The notes below the pieces were generated by a model that saw only the letters and a program-made list of their open reading frames with translations, did no database searches and was not told the DNA's origin. DNA of 64,000 nt from Paragonimus skrjabini miyazakii. Its lineage: Eukaryota > Platyhelminthes > Trematoda > Plagiorchiida > Troglotrematidae. Below are positions 50,292 to 62,900 of the stretch, piece after piece. The stretch lies in contig JTDE01000934.1 in assembly GCA_014338405.1 (NCBI GenBank), positions 96,100-160,099 on the forward strand, given 5' to 3'. A program made the translations under genes and the position numbers. Each line of letters opens with the position of its first letter. Position 1 is the first letter of the stretch.

Positions 50292-50595
50292 TTGATAAAA
50301 TTCCATCACTTCGGAATTTTAAAACAATCGGCTTACTTCAGAAGCTTAAATAAAACAATCAGAAACCGAAGAGCAGTAAATGTTGGCACCTTGTGTTAGT
50401 TTTTTCTGCATATCCTGTTACAACTGCATATTTCTGAGCGGACAATAAAAACCCATAAATTGTATGGATCATTTCTGCATGTCAACCCTACGACATCCTA
50501 AGGACATGCATGGCCGAATTACTAATTTGGTGGATTACGACGGTCGCAAACTCTCACTGGCTAGTCGCCATGATGACGAATAGTTAGAGCACGTT
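50292..50595 (+). repeat. Left inverted arm around the PLE
   Basis: About 304 bp that pair, as reverse complement, with 51996-52308 at roughly 90% identity by eye. Shared runs include AAGAGCAGTAAATGTTGGCA, AACCCATAAATTGTATGGAT and GGTCGCAAACTCTCACTGG. Confidence 0.85.
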
Positions 50596-50739
50596 CTGCA
50601 TTGTTAGGTTACTTACAAAAAATCAATCTTGCTAGTGAACTCGCATGCTCTGTGGACATTTAATCACAGCTCATAAATGTCTATTCGGAAGAAAACGTTG
50701 ATTATATTGATGAGGTCATCAAAGCGAATCATATTAAGT

Positions 50740-51560
50740 AGCTCCCCCCCTCAAGCGATATCCTGAGAGAAATTTGTTTAGAACACCTGACTCAGAACTG
50801 ATTCCTATAAGGTTGGATACATTGTGTACCACAAGGTGATAATTAGGTTGTTAAAAAGGTCAACAATACGGTGGTGGTGTTAGGGAAAATATTTTTAATT
50901 CCAACGCTTCGGTCACCACACGTAACCTTAGTCAATCAAACTTTGTTGCCTCACACTAAAACTAAAAGTTTTCTTCTCCTCTTGTAATTCGACTATTAGA
51001 CGGGTAAATTACCCACGGAGATTTCATCAGGATCCATCTTAACAGAATTTTTAACCTAAAAATCGGGCAAAAGTTAAATATGGACAACAGGTTTGTCATA
51101 TTAACAAGCTCTACGTGGACGACTTGCATTCAATCGATCTAAGCAGACAGTCTGTAATCTAGTGCAGCGTTTAAATACTGGTCATTCTTACCTAAAAGTG
51201 ATGTGCGAATTTGAAGCTAACAATTGCCTGTCGTTTATTGATGCATCTATAAAAGACCGAGAAGAGGACTCGATTAAAATAGCAACTTGTTGAAAATCCA
51301 TAAAGTCGGTCCACTACTCAAATTGTAACACATTCAAGTCAGTCCAACACAACTTTCGCGCTAGTGAATATCTTGATCACAAGAGCAATGCGAATCTGTT
51401 CTGCGAAGTAACTAGACTTGATCACCTCCATTCTACAATCCAGCAGTTAGTTTAAAAGCTCCCTAAAACGGCATAGTAAGCGAAAACTGTCATCTGGAAA
51501 GATGAGTACCGTAAAAATATTGGTCCAGATTAAGCTGTCTTTTAGGAGTGAATTTATATT
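50740..51560 (+). mobile_element. Penelope-like element RT with YVDD, between inverted arms
   Basis: Decayed PLE in the plus direction. LPPSSDILREICLEHLTQN (about 50742) precedes the palm, which is damaged (IHCVPQGDN-like against IHGVPMGS). KLYVDDLHSIDLSRQSVI (51109-51162) keeps the catalytic YVDD at 51112-51123. Then come HSYLKVMCEFEANNCLSFID and REEDSIK (51199-51281), followed by VTRLDHLHSTIQQLV (about 51410). Several stops and frameshifts separate the blocks. No GIY-YIG domain is visible before the right arm. It retains more of the RT than most other copies in the window. Confidence 0.8.
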
Positions 51561-51995
51561 GCACCAAACTACATAAAAATTAATAAATACGAATAAAAGA
51601 ATATTCACGGCAGCCGAACTTCTTGTACTTTCTTGGATTCAGAAACTATCAGTGCCTTCACTCAAAGAACGTCAGCTTGTCGGTACCATCTCACAGTGTA
51701 TTTCTCAATGCATATGCAACTATGTAGAATATTACGTATACCGACATGAGAGATCCTTGTTCTCCAGAGTAAAGAAACAGTTACTTAAAGTGGTGCGGAG
51801 GTTGGTATTGCTTTTCCACTGTAATTTTGCTGAGACACGTAAACAGCCAGCTTTCACAGTCTCCATACTCGTCCTAACCACTGGTCACGCTATCCATCCA
51901 ACTTGTGTATTCAAAATTCTGTTCTGTTCTTCCAGACCAAGATTCATGAGATTTTTGAAGCGGTTGAACTCACGTCCGATTTGCTTTTTCGAAAC
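51561..51995. other. PLE 3' flank
   Basis: The open frame 51652-52029 (+, 125 codons) runs into the right inverted arm and has no recognisable endonuclease motif. It is either decayed PLE sequence or unrelated. Confidence 0.35.
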
Positions 51996-52308
51996 AACGT
52001 GCTCTAACCATTCGTCATCATGGAGTTAGAATGGCGACTAGCCAGTGAGAGTTTGCGACCGTCGTAATCCACCAAAGTGGTAGTCCGGTCATGTATGTCC
52101 TCAGGATGTCGTAGGGTTGACATGCAGAAATGATCCATACAATTTATGGGTTTTTATTGTCTGCTCAGAAATATGCAGTTGTGACAGGATATGCAGAAAA
52201 AACCAATACAAAATGCCAACATTTACTGCTCTTCGGTTTCTAATTGTTTTGTTTAAGCTTCTGAAATAAGTCGATTGTTTTAAAATTCGGAAGTGATGGA
52301 ATTTCATC
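51996..52308 (-). repeat. Right inverted arm around the PLE
   Basis: Reverse complement of the left arm. It has about 10 extra bases after TAGTCGCCAT (TCTAACTCCA), which lie next to a partly complementary GTTAGA. Family C copy 2 begins about 30 bp beyond its outer end. Confidence 0.85.
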
Positions 52309-52339
52309 AACCTCTCAGGTGTTGATTATGTAATGTGCG

Positions 52340-52595
52340 ATCGAAACCAGCAAGCGCGCACGAGTTGAATTTGAACTGGTGGCGGAGCGTGCTGCTGTGT
52401 TGTCATTGCTGTTTTAGTTACCCTCTGTGTAAGTGGTGTGCATGGCCTACTGAGCCATCGGTTCATGCTTGTTTCTTGTTGTTTCCTTTCACAAGACTGT
52501 TGTTGGAACCCTTACTTTGGAAGAACGCTGTCCTCCGGTGTCTCCACATTGCCCTAAAGTTGGTCCGTAAGCGTAACGGACAACCAGGATAAATA
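52340..52595 (+). repeat. Dispersed repeat, family C, copy 2
   Basis: Partner of 33853-34103. It is GC-richer than the other copy, with several CG dinucleotides kept, so it may be the less decayed of the two. Confidence 0.7.
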
Positions 52596-54249
52596 CGACC
52601 GGCTTGTATGTTACAGTTATAAGCAAACAATTTACGTTATGAATTTGATATTGATGGAACGGTACATTTACCACTCTTAGCGTTCTCAAACAATCTTTTC
52701 CTAAATCGTGTCAGTTATTTTATAATCACAAACTTTCCGAAGAACAGCGCGTATATCATCTAATATCAATTGGAATTTACACGCTCATTTCAACTCATTC
52801 ATGTATGTGAAATCCGATAGAGTTTCGACTAACTCCTGCCATTCAAGTGACTCATTCAGTAGCCAGGGACTTTTGAACAATTTCATAAACATTCTCCCGT
52901 TTTACATAAAGTCAGATCGGGAAGATCGATTACGCGATATGTGGTCCTTGTTATGGGCCGTCATTCGTTAGATTCACCCCCATGAGTACTTGAAACACAA
53001 TGACGTTTTTACCGACTTTCAGCCTGATTTTCACTTTGCTACCATCTGAGAGCAAGTGTAACCATAACGATAAGTAGATTATCGTTATTACTGTGTGTAG
53101 TCAAATAAGCAATTCGAGCGAGAGCATATTAACAAGTGTCTGTCTAGGCTTATTAGAGACGTTCCAGGGGGTTGCTCTTGTTGGTGTCATTTCGGAGTGG
53201 AATTACAATGAATGGACACTGTTGCAAAGCTATTTACGACAACATAAAATGGCTCACAGCACATTCTATCACACTGAATCCAATTCAGGTTGCAGGAAGC
53301 TTCCTCGTAAATGACGGAGTTATTCTGACGAATCATGTTTCTCAATGTAGTACAATGGATGTTACCATAATTGACTGACGACAGCAACGACCAAGTGAAA
53401 GCAGAAAGCAAGGCGCGTCGGGACGGAATACTGTATTCATTCAAACAGTTGTCAGTTAACTTATATGTATGGCAAACAACAGATATGGCAACAGTCTGTA
53501 GTGGGAGGTGGAAAGATCGACAACACTATAATCTCAATCTGGCAATTATATCTGACGCATGTTCGAGAGTCAACCTGTTACTCTCATCCCGTGCATGTCC
53601 ACATTAATTACAATGTCGGCAAGTCGTGTCCGATACTCCAACGCGGTTCGAACTTTTTAGTCTGTCACCCTACAATTCGAACGATTACTCGTTGTACGCC
53701 CGAAATCGTTGAAGAGCTCAGCTCATCAGTGTCACTTGACCACCCTCTCTCTTCCCCCCACACACATTATCTTGCTTGTGGTTTGGCTTGGCTATTGGCT
53801 ACGAAAACTGCCGGATGAAAAATGCTACAAGATATCTGTAGTGACCAAGGATCATGTGACTCACTTAAAAAACTGTTGCAACTGTGTTTCTTTGTTGGTT
53901 TGCGCCTAACTCAAGCATCTAAGTATGCCTGCTATAAGAAGCCCTATAAGAACTCAGCAATGTCTTCTTCAGTCGTTGCACGCAGCGACCGCCTGCCTTT
54001 TTTCTTCAAGAATCGCCTGTTGTGCATCCTTCCCCTCGCACTCTATTCACTGTTGTCAAATGTATTCGAAGGTTTTACGCACATTTCACTTGCCGTATTT
54101 TTGATTGCTGCTGAGTGGGCTGCAGTTTACTTAGCATTTTCCTCCTCGCAGTTGCTTCTGGTGGCCTCAGACAAGACCAGAGCTATCTACGTAACACACT
54201 TCCGAACACTACTGGAAATATACACTGACTTCGCAGGTTTTCTCGCTCG
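52596..54249. other. No gene recognised
   Basis: The overlapping open frames at 53465-53818 and 53822-54256 (+) are longer than usual here. The second has hydrophobic stretches (LLCILPLALYSLL, LAVFLIAAEWAAVYLAF), but it lies opposite the RTE-like fragment and its 3' flank. It is most likely a shadow of decayed element sequence. Confidence 0.4.
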
Positions 54250-54620
54250 TGTCTGACCTCTTGCTAACAGTTGTTTGGGTGAAATGGATAAGCTTTCGAT
54301 AATTCATGGTAGCAGCGGCTTGTTCTATCTCGATAGCGTGTTGTGACCACCAGGCCTCACGATCCCCTCGTAATTACTCTCGGAGTTCCAAGCAAGTAGA
54401 TTTCCAGGTCGAATTGTACTCGCTGCTGGATCGAATATCCCGGCTAGCATCACAAGGTTTCAACGATATCGCAGGGACCCATCAGTTGGTAGATGGACGA
54501 GCAGTAGTATCACACGAAGCAGTACCGCATGTATGCAGTCCACGTCGTATATGTGCCGGATTTGATTTAGTGTTGTCTCCTGAATCAGGCGAGAGAACAG
54601 AGGCAAGCGCACGGTGAAAC
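54250..54620 (-). mobile_element. RTE-like non-LTR retrotransposon fragment
   Basis: Minus-strand frames give TCGTASCDTTARPSTN, then WVPAISLKPCDASRDIRSSS, EYNST, and GDREAWWSQHAIEIEQAAAT followed by SKRSDTS. This matches the linker between endonuclease and reverse transcriptase in trematode RTE-type elements (pattern 'SLLEARR-I--GSEYNS-R------L--DRE-WW---A-EME-A---GN-RKLFQLI'). It is broken by at least two stops. Neither the endonuclease nor the RT palm is recognisable on either side. Confidence 0.65.
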
Positions 54621-57600
54621 TTGACAGAGTTTTATATTCTTGCTAATCTGGATACACCAGTTGGTGTTTGGCAACGAAATGGTTACCACTAAATAACCTA
54701 GAAAGGCTGCTACATACAGCTCTTCGATTGGGATCCACGTAAATGCTCTAGGATGACTGACAATCTTGGGAGCAGACACGCTACCCGTAACTAACGGCTG
54801 TATGGTCAATCTGTATCCATGAATGATTCGGTGATAAAATTCACTAAATTGCGCACTGACGCCCAGGACATCAAAAATCAATACTCGCAATAAACAGGCC
54901 ATTATCATTACAGGGTAACAAGAAACGTTTACCGTTATATGTTCGACGAGTGCTGTAAGAGTGCTGGCACTTAATTCACACTAGTCAATGCTTAGCCTGC
55001 TTACTTGAGTGCTCAGGTGTCCAGGTGGTAATACAATGTCCGCATACCACGTAGTGTGTAGACGGTTAGTGAGCTGGTGAAAAACACCATATTTGACAGT
55101 GTGAACCACGATTTGTCGGGGCATGTGCCGCAACAACAAACTGACAGCGCTTGCGTTGGACAACTCTCAATGACCTCATCGTACCTTCGAGTCTGACATT
55201 GCGAAGACAGCTGTTGGTGGGTATTTGGTTAAGCAACACGTTCTAACACCGGCTTAGCCACTGGCTTAGCCCACAGAGTACCTAGACAAATGCACATTGT
55301 ATGCGCTTGATGAAGCTGCTGGAAGAGATTGAAGTTGTAACACTGAGCTAGATTTAGAGCTGACACAAAAGCTAGAAAGTTTGGATCATAGACTTGCTAA
55401 TTGATTGTTAACTCGTAAAACGAATTAGCACTGTTACACACCTAAGGTATGATGAACACCATCTGGCGGGTGCTCACTCTTATTACTCACCAACATGTTA
55501 TGAACGAAGAGGAGCTCTTAGTCACGATGTGAAGGTTGAACGAATACTCAAACATCGTCTGCTGGTGCCCTTTTAGGACGATCATCAGAAACCGAGAACA
55601 CTGAGACCAAGTGATGTGTTATTACTTCACAGGTTTTGGCTAAAGGACATAGTAACCAGTGCATTCTCATGATCCGATATTTATGCGAGAAAAATATTCG
55701 TGAAAACATCAAAAGGTTTTGTGAAGCGTGATAGTAGGTTGTTGTGTCCTTTGGGATGACATGACATAAGTTAGTAGTGACATGTAAAGAATTGCTTTGG
55801 AATTTACATCCTACTATCCTATGATGACCTCTGTAAGTTTGTTTGTATAGAAAGCCCAAGTGGTCTCCAAGGGTCGGTGTTGGATTTGCTGAAGCTTGTC
55901 TGGTACGTTTGTCGTCTTATGTTTGGTATGATACGGAACGATGAATTCGGCGAGAAATGTTCATTTTGCCTGTAGAAAGTCGGTCCACAATTTGTCTTTA
56001 TTTGTTTTTGCTGTTTGCAGTAAGAAAATAATGATGAATCCTCTACTATGGTTGCAGACAAAATATCGCTCTTTTTCTCCATTATAACTATGATTGTTCA
56101 TCTAATAAAACTCAATCACAGGCCACCCGAGGTGGTTGAGACGTAGAGTATTACAATTTGCTCATAATGTTGTGTTATTCTCAATCAATTTATCAAAAAC
56201 TCTCTCACTTTCAGCCATACCCAATTGTTTTAGTGAGTACATATCCCATTGACTGCTGGCCACGTTTTTGGTTGCTCCATTCTGAACGTCTTTCTGCTGA
56301 ATAATTTATGGACCCGGTTAATTCACATTCAAGAGGAAAAACACCTTTATGATAGTTTTGTCAAACAGTACTGTATACATTCCAATAATTTCAATCGTTT
56401 TTACTGACTTGTTTTAGACCTGCAAGATAGTCGCACTAACTAGACCATCTGAATCAGCGTTGTTGAAATTGTAGATTACACGTTACTGAGTGAATTACCG
56501 TGCAATACCATGAACAGTTTGGCCGACCTACCGCAATTGAGTCGCATGTGCATGAGCGTAATTCGAGGGCTAGTGCCATACTGTTCACCTATCAGTATTG
56601 AGTACTTTCTCTAAGTTAGATGTCATTGAGTGAGGCGTTGGTTTGAGAATGAGCATCGAGAAGCATTATACATACCATTTCGAGCCCTTGTGGTCGTAGC
56701 CAGTACAAACTGGCAATCCAAGGTGAACCGTGTCCGTCCATACTAACGGGGTGAAAGTAAGCAATAACTCAATTACACCCAAACTCACACTTCGAAAGCA
56801 ACGTTCATAGAACTGATGGCCAAACATTTAAAAACACGGTCTCGTAACTTGAATAGTAGCTGGTTCGATCTATGTAATCAGCCCAAGTGAAGACGAAGCC
56901 GATCGTGTGGTGTCAAGAGGCATTATAAACATGTCACTTGTCTTGTTGAACTAAACCGCTGAAATTAAAAACATGCACAGCGTTGGCTAACAATAAAACA
57001 GCCGAGAGGTTCCACTGCCTAAAACGACCAAAGATGGACAACATGTTTGTATTAACACAGCGCAAGATAATATAATGCTTTCAGCGTCCGTGACTGAATA
57101 ATAGTGAATTAGCTGTCGGTGATAATGCTTCTCATGAGACAGTTATGGTTGATGTACAGAGGCATATTTTCTTCAATCTAACAATATCTCTCGCGATAGT
57201 CTCCAATGCTGGTCGTGTAAATCTGATTGTTTAAAAGTTCTCTTGTTCGGTTACCCGATATCTGATACCAGGGGCACATGTTATTCTTTCCTCCTCGAAT
57301 TATCAATATATAATTACCCAATTGTTATGATTACTGAGAAAGTAGTGTCTTTATATTTAGCTGTATAGCAGAATGAGGCTTGCTGACATATTCTATTAAA
57401 GACGACACGTACAGTAAAGCAAACTATTAGATCTGACTGTTGATGGCTTTACGGATCATGAACCAATGAACTTGGTGATAGTCCATCACAATACGATCCA
57501 CCAAACACACCTTGAAAACTCGTATGAAGAAGCAAAAAACACGTCGTCGGCGATCGGCACCCAGGGTAGAATAACAAATGATTTCGTTATTTGGGTTGAG

Positions 57601-59824
57601 TGAATGAATACGTAACATATTGGGTTGAGCATGATATAGGCTTCCATTTGTAGATTTATGTAACAGAAAATCAACGCACTATGCGTTCTTGGGATTTACT
57701 TTAAAGCTAACTAGGACAGTGGCAAATTGTACGTGTAGTTTAGTTCACAAACATTGTGGGATCAGCTTAACTTAAATGTAACTAGTGGTTAGTTCTTTTC
57801 CTCAGCAAATACTTCTCGGAAAATATTGATAAAACGGAGGCGATTAACGGTATGCATTCGCTGGTTAGCTTCTATTGTAAATTGTTTGACTTGTTTGCGA
57901 TAACGCAGAGGTTGACAAAGTTTCATATTTTATAAATCATTTCCAGTGTTCACTCTTATTTCAACTAGCCATATTACGGAAATGCTGTCATCTAAGTTTA
58001 GCCTGTCCTTAGTCGTACTGTTCTGTTAGCACAGCAGCCAGTAGACTCTTGCACTACTCGTATGAGACGGTTTGTCTCACCTGAATCACACCTTTGTCAG
58101 CCAAAGCCAGAGTGGACCTGAAATGGGTTGGCATCTACCCCGGACACTATTCACCTACACTTGAAAACTGCGACCGCTCGAGTACTCAGGGTGTTTCCAT
58201 CCTGTCTTCAGTTGTCGTTAGTTGCAGATACGCGGTAACCAGAAGTAATATCGAATAAAAAGTTTGCTGAGAATGAAGATCGAGTATTAATTGCAAGGAA
58301 TGTACAAAGGTTATTTAATAATGCTGTAAACCGCACCGATAATCGTACATCAAGAACCAGTTATAGTTAATGGTATCCAGTAGTCATATGGTTCATCCAC
58401 AGAGTATAAAACATATCTCAGCATTGCCAAATGTTTCCCCCTGAATCAACGCACTACCCTATTAGTTACGGTCTACCAGCGTGGTTTTCTCCCAGCATGG
58501 TATCAAGTCCAGTCCAATTTGCGCATGACATTTCTCAAGACAACGCCGATTTCCATAGAACAACGCACCTCAATCTGGACGACATTTTCAGCCATCTGTC
58601 TACCCTGATCGAAACAACGCTACAATTTGTCATAAGAATAAAATGATTGAATTAGACGTATTGACGGGGAGTGAGAAAACACGGCGCAATAACAGGGCCA
58701 CGAAACTGAGACATGCCCGCCGACATTCGCCGTTGTAGTAGCATGGCTATAAAACTCCACGTCGAAGTCCATAAACGGTGCGGTAATCCCAGAGACACAG
58801 CATAACATGCTTCGGATTTCATGGGGAAATTGTTAGTTTCCGACAAATTTGCAAATCTGAATACAGTTATCTTCAATCCATCGTTTGGTGAGGAAGATTA
58901 TCGACATAACACAATCCGTTGAAAAATTGTAAGCTTACTTTTGCTGCTTGCACTCGTCAATGAATACAGGTTCCTAGCCCAGCGCTGCTTTTCAATCGCT
59001 GAAACATTTAGAACGACAACAGCCATGTGCTTTCGATCGTGAACCGTATTAGCCAAAACACTGGAACGATACAGCCGAACAGTATGATCTGAACTGAGTG
59101 TACAACTCGGTGCGAGCTATCCTAGTTGTGATTATGACGAGATTGCTGAACCGACCGCTAACAGGACTCGGTTAGGAGCCACGTATTGTGAAAGTCCCCA
59201 TGAAGAGATCCTTCGGATAAGCGCTTCGGTTAAATCTTTCGGTTTAAACTGCAATTTTTCATCTTTGCTAAAGATGTACGGCAGACTAGCATGTAAAGTC
59301 TGGCCGCAATTTAACATTGGGAGCGTTCAGTTTACCATATTTCATAACACTGGTTCCAGAGCCCGGTCTGACCATAGACTGATGATTCCATCGATGCACA
59401 CCTTACTGACAAGACTACCCTTACTGACCTCTTTCGGTTACATCATGTCCCCTACCGTGCACCTAGAAATCAATCCAAGCATCTCCAATATTGTCACTTA
59501 GATGGAGGTGAGACAAATGCGACCAGGCGAATTAGTAAGGTGTGATAGATCCGGATACGATTTTCTCAAACGCTGAACTTGCGACAACCTTGAGTCAACT
59601 TACCGCTACGGATGAAATCACATAAAACGGATGTCTTCTCCAACCCACACTGTAACATCAGTCGAGTTAAGTCCCTTCCACTACCAATAGATGTCAGAGG
59701 ACTCGGATGGTTATTCGATCCATTACTTGTAAACAATTCCACACGTGATTTTTAAGTATGTATTAGCCAATCAATAATTTGTAGGTGTGTTACGATCTAA
59801 AAATGTCACCCTGAAACATCCTAA
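54621..59824. other. No gene recognised
   Basis: Minus-strand frames at 54585-54908, 54981-55163 and 55548-55859 lie where RTE endonuclease sequence would be expected, but I see no endonuclease motif in them. A tRNA-like hint at about 56630-56705 (GAGGCGTTGGTTTGAG then TTTCGAGCCC) is too weak to call. Confidence 0.4.
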
Positions 59825-59940
59825 AGCGCTAAACTGCTAACACAGGGGCGGAATGCGAATAGAATCTCTACTTTTAAAGCAGTCAACCGAAACTTCTGCT
59901 TGCACATGAATACCAAGTCACAACTGTGATTGATGATCAT
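59825..59940 (+). repeat. Weak dispersed repeat, family D, copy 3
   Basis: Similar to 16720-16830, sharing GAACTTCTG-like, CAACTGTG-like and GATTGATG-like blocks in order. Confidence 0.35.
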
Positions 59941-62900
59941 TTTATATATAAACTAAAGGTCCGAATATATTTTCCAATAATTTTTGAATCGTTAACCGAA
60001 AGTTTGATTTTCCGAGCCAATGTATGATTTGTTGATGATCCTACGATAAATTCAACCGTGTAGCTTCTTGTGAAAGACTTGCAGTTTGCGTATCTTCTGA
60101 TTTTTGTTAACCATATCGTTTGTCCACCGGTATGATTCCTTCTTCCACTACTACCATGAGCAATACCTTTTTGTTCCATCTGTGCATTTCGTGTCACTGT
60201 CCTATGTTGTACAGTGCTCTTCCGCGCACTGTTATCAGTCAGTATAACTTTCAGTAATCTCCGGATATACAAAAAACCGTTTCAGTCTCTAGTTTGCACT
60301 GTTCAGACTAATTTCAAAGTGACCACAACTCTAAACAGGGTTTGTTCGCAATCAGTAGAAAATCTGTGATTGGGAATTAATATCGTTATCATGAGGCGTG
60401 ATGTTTGCGGAAAACGTTCTCATTCAGATTGGGTTTCTAGTTATGGCAACTGATTATCTCTTGATGGATTTTGGAACTGTCTTCTGTTGTTATTTAACCT
60501 GAAGCCTACCCTCTTTGCTGCATTTAGTCTACACTTAATACTTCACGTTTCAAATGTACGCCGCAATCCATAGTTGTCCCTTGTAGTACGTCCCGACAGA
60601 GCAAAACATAATAGGACAGAACAGAAAACGGAAGATTTGTTCAATTACACAAACGCTTGAAGCGTAGAAGTTCTCTTTCGCAAGTCCACTCGAATAGCCG
60701 ATGTACCACTTTGAAAATGACAACCAGTTTACAAGATGTTTGGGACAGCTGCGTTGCGGGTGTATGGGAAATAGAGAGTGACCCATTCGATCGATAAAGC
60801 GGCAGCTCTTTTGAATTCATTCTGACTTTAGTTATGCTCACGAATTTGTTCGTTGTTCGGTCTCCATAAAATGTCCTGGTTAAACGATCTTGAAGAATGA
60901 AATAATAGATGAGTCGTTAGGAAAAGAGCAAGCATTCGCTGCGTGCAATTAGTTGCACGACTGAAGAAAGTGGCACTGAGTCTATATCAAGCCTCCTATT
61001 GCAGGCATACAAAGAATCATGCGTACAGAACAAACAAGCGGGAAAACACAGTTGCAGCCGGGATCCTTAGAAAAACCACACAATCGCTGGTCACTACACC
61101 GTGTACTTCGTTTAATCGAAGTAACAACTAATACAGACTATACATTCAACAACATGCTTCTGTATGCATTTTTGTCTTGAACCCCAATAAGAAATTTACG
61201 GTTTCGAAGTGTTAATGGATGTCCTTTTAAAATTGTGGATATTGATATTTCATTGATTCCAGTATAGTATGCTAGTCTTGGAGCGATATGACTGTGAGTG
61301 GTATAAATTTGTTTCCTATATGTTGGTTTGCGGCTAAGTAGAGTTTCAGTTCGAAAAAGAAACTTAGTCGTTAAAGATTATGAGGTCATCATCAGCTTAG
61401 CGCCAATTAATTCTTTTAGACCTCAGAAGCGCTCGGTAACGGGTAATCAATGTGACCGTGTCCTACTGCCAAATGCCGACAACAATCGATGTCAATTAAA
61501 GAAGTGGTTAACGTCAAACAACTTAAATGATGCTAAGTATCAAAAGCTGAAGACATCACTAAAAAATGTGGCTTAATATGGTATTGAGTGGAACTACTTG
61601 TAACGAGATAGGTATAACAGTCCACAATTACGACTCCTCGTGGTAACCTTGAATGCACGGCACGAGTAGGCAGAATAAGACGTAGTGTCACATGTACACT
61701 AAACAATGCAACCGACACAGTTCAAAATAATGCAGAACTAAGACCGAAAATAGGGTCGCCATAAAAGTTGAACGGAAGACATTTTAGTCCGTTACTGACT
61801 CCTTTGCCATTGCCAGATTATTTCCTTGCGTTATTATTCCCCGTTACTTGTTAAACGTTGTACCCCGACGGTTCGCTTATTTGTGAAGCAGCTGTGCTAC
61901 AATCGGTGATGAATATGATCGACAAGATAATCAGGATTTGTACGGTCGATTTAACACAAACAATAACAGTTAATTTACGGAAAATTTCCAGTGTTGGTAG
62001 ATATCTTGAGAAAAGATGCTAACAGGGATATGCACGAGAGATGAAGCTACTCTCAGAATGAACTGTTTTTAATAAAAAAAAAGTCTAATGAACTTTGGTA
62101 TTTATAGAAGACTCAGAGATGCACCTAATGTCAAACCAGGTACCTTATGCGACCAGTAGTATTGAGTATTTTGCAAGTTTCTTTGTGATACCCCCACCCT
62201 ATCGAAGAAGACTACTCGTGGTTCAAAATTACTTTGGCTTTTTCAATAAAAATTGATGAGTAATGACCCATTTGATAGTAACACATTCATTCAAGCTCAT
62301 ACGGTCAATTATTGTTGCCAAACTGATGAACAGTTATTGTTCTGCATCTTTCAACGTGCACCCCATCATACAGTGGCGAAGATATATAGCCTACTGACGA
62401 TTCTGCGGTCGCACACCTTTTGTCATGCAGTAATTTGTGTGCTCCGTAGTGATTGGCTGAGTATATCTATTCAACGTGTAAATGTATTTCTTCAACTTCA
62501 ATCAATAACTTCCTATTCCACACCAAATTTCACATTGGTGACCCAGCCAAAGGTTAGAAATGATCCGAAGTAATCGTTTAAATTGAAAGATCGTTTTCCA
62601 CAGATCCATTACGTTCGGGACAACAATCAATACGGACCATATAGTCCCTCACCAAGGCGGACCCCATTTATTCATAACTACCACAGACAGTGCACGACCA
62701 CTTACTTGGGAGGTGTATTGTTTACAGATAACGGTTAGTTTTCTAATTTACTTTTGTTTATGTTTGTATTTACCCATTTATCAATATAACATGTATGTTT
62801 GTTTGAAAACGAACAGCCATTTTAGTTCTATCGATTATTGCAACAATAAATGTAGTTTTTTCTGTACTATCTTTTGTTTCTTATTTTCCATTGAATTGTT

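Noticed and set aside
53822..54256. Small membrane protein gene on the plus strand
   Set aside because: It adjoins the antisense RTE-like fragment, has no partner exons and no recognisable family. The hydrophobic stretches are probably antisense shadow of decayed sequence.
56630..56710. Further tRNA-like repeat
   Set aside because: Only a partial box A and a partial box B, with no acceptor stem or T arm and no second copy in the window.
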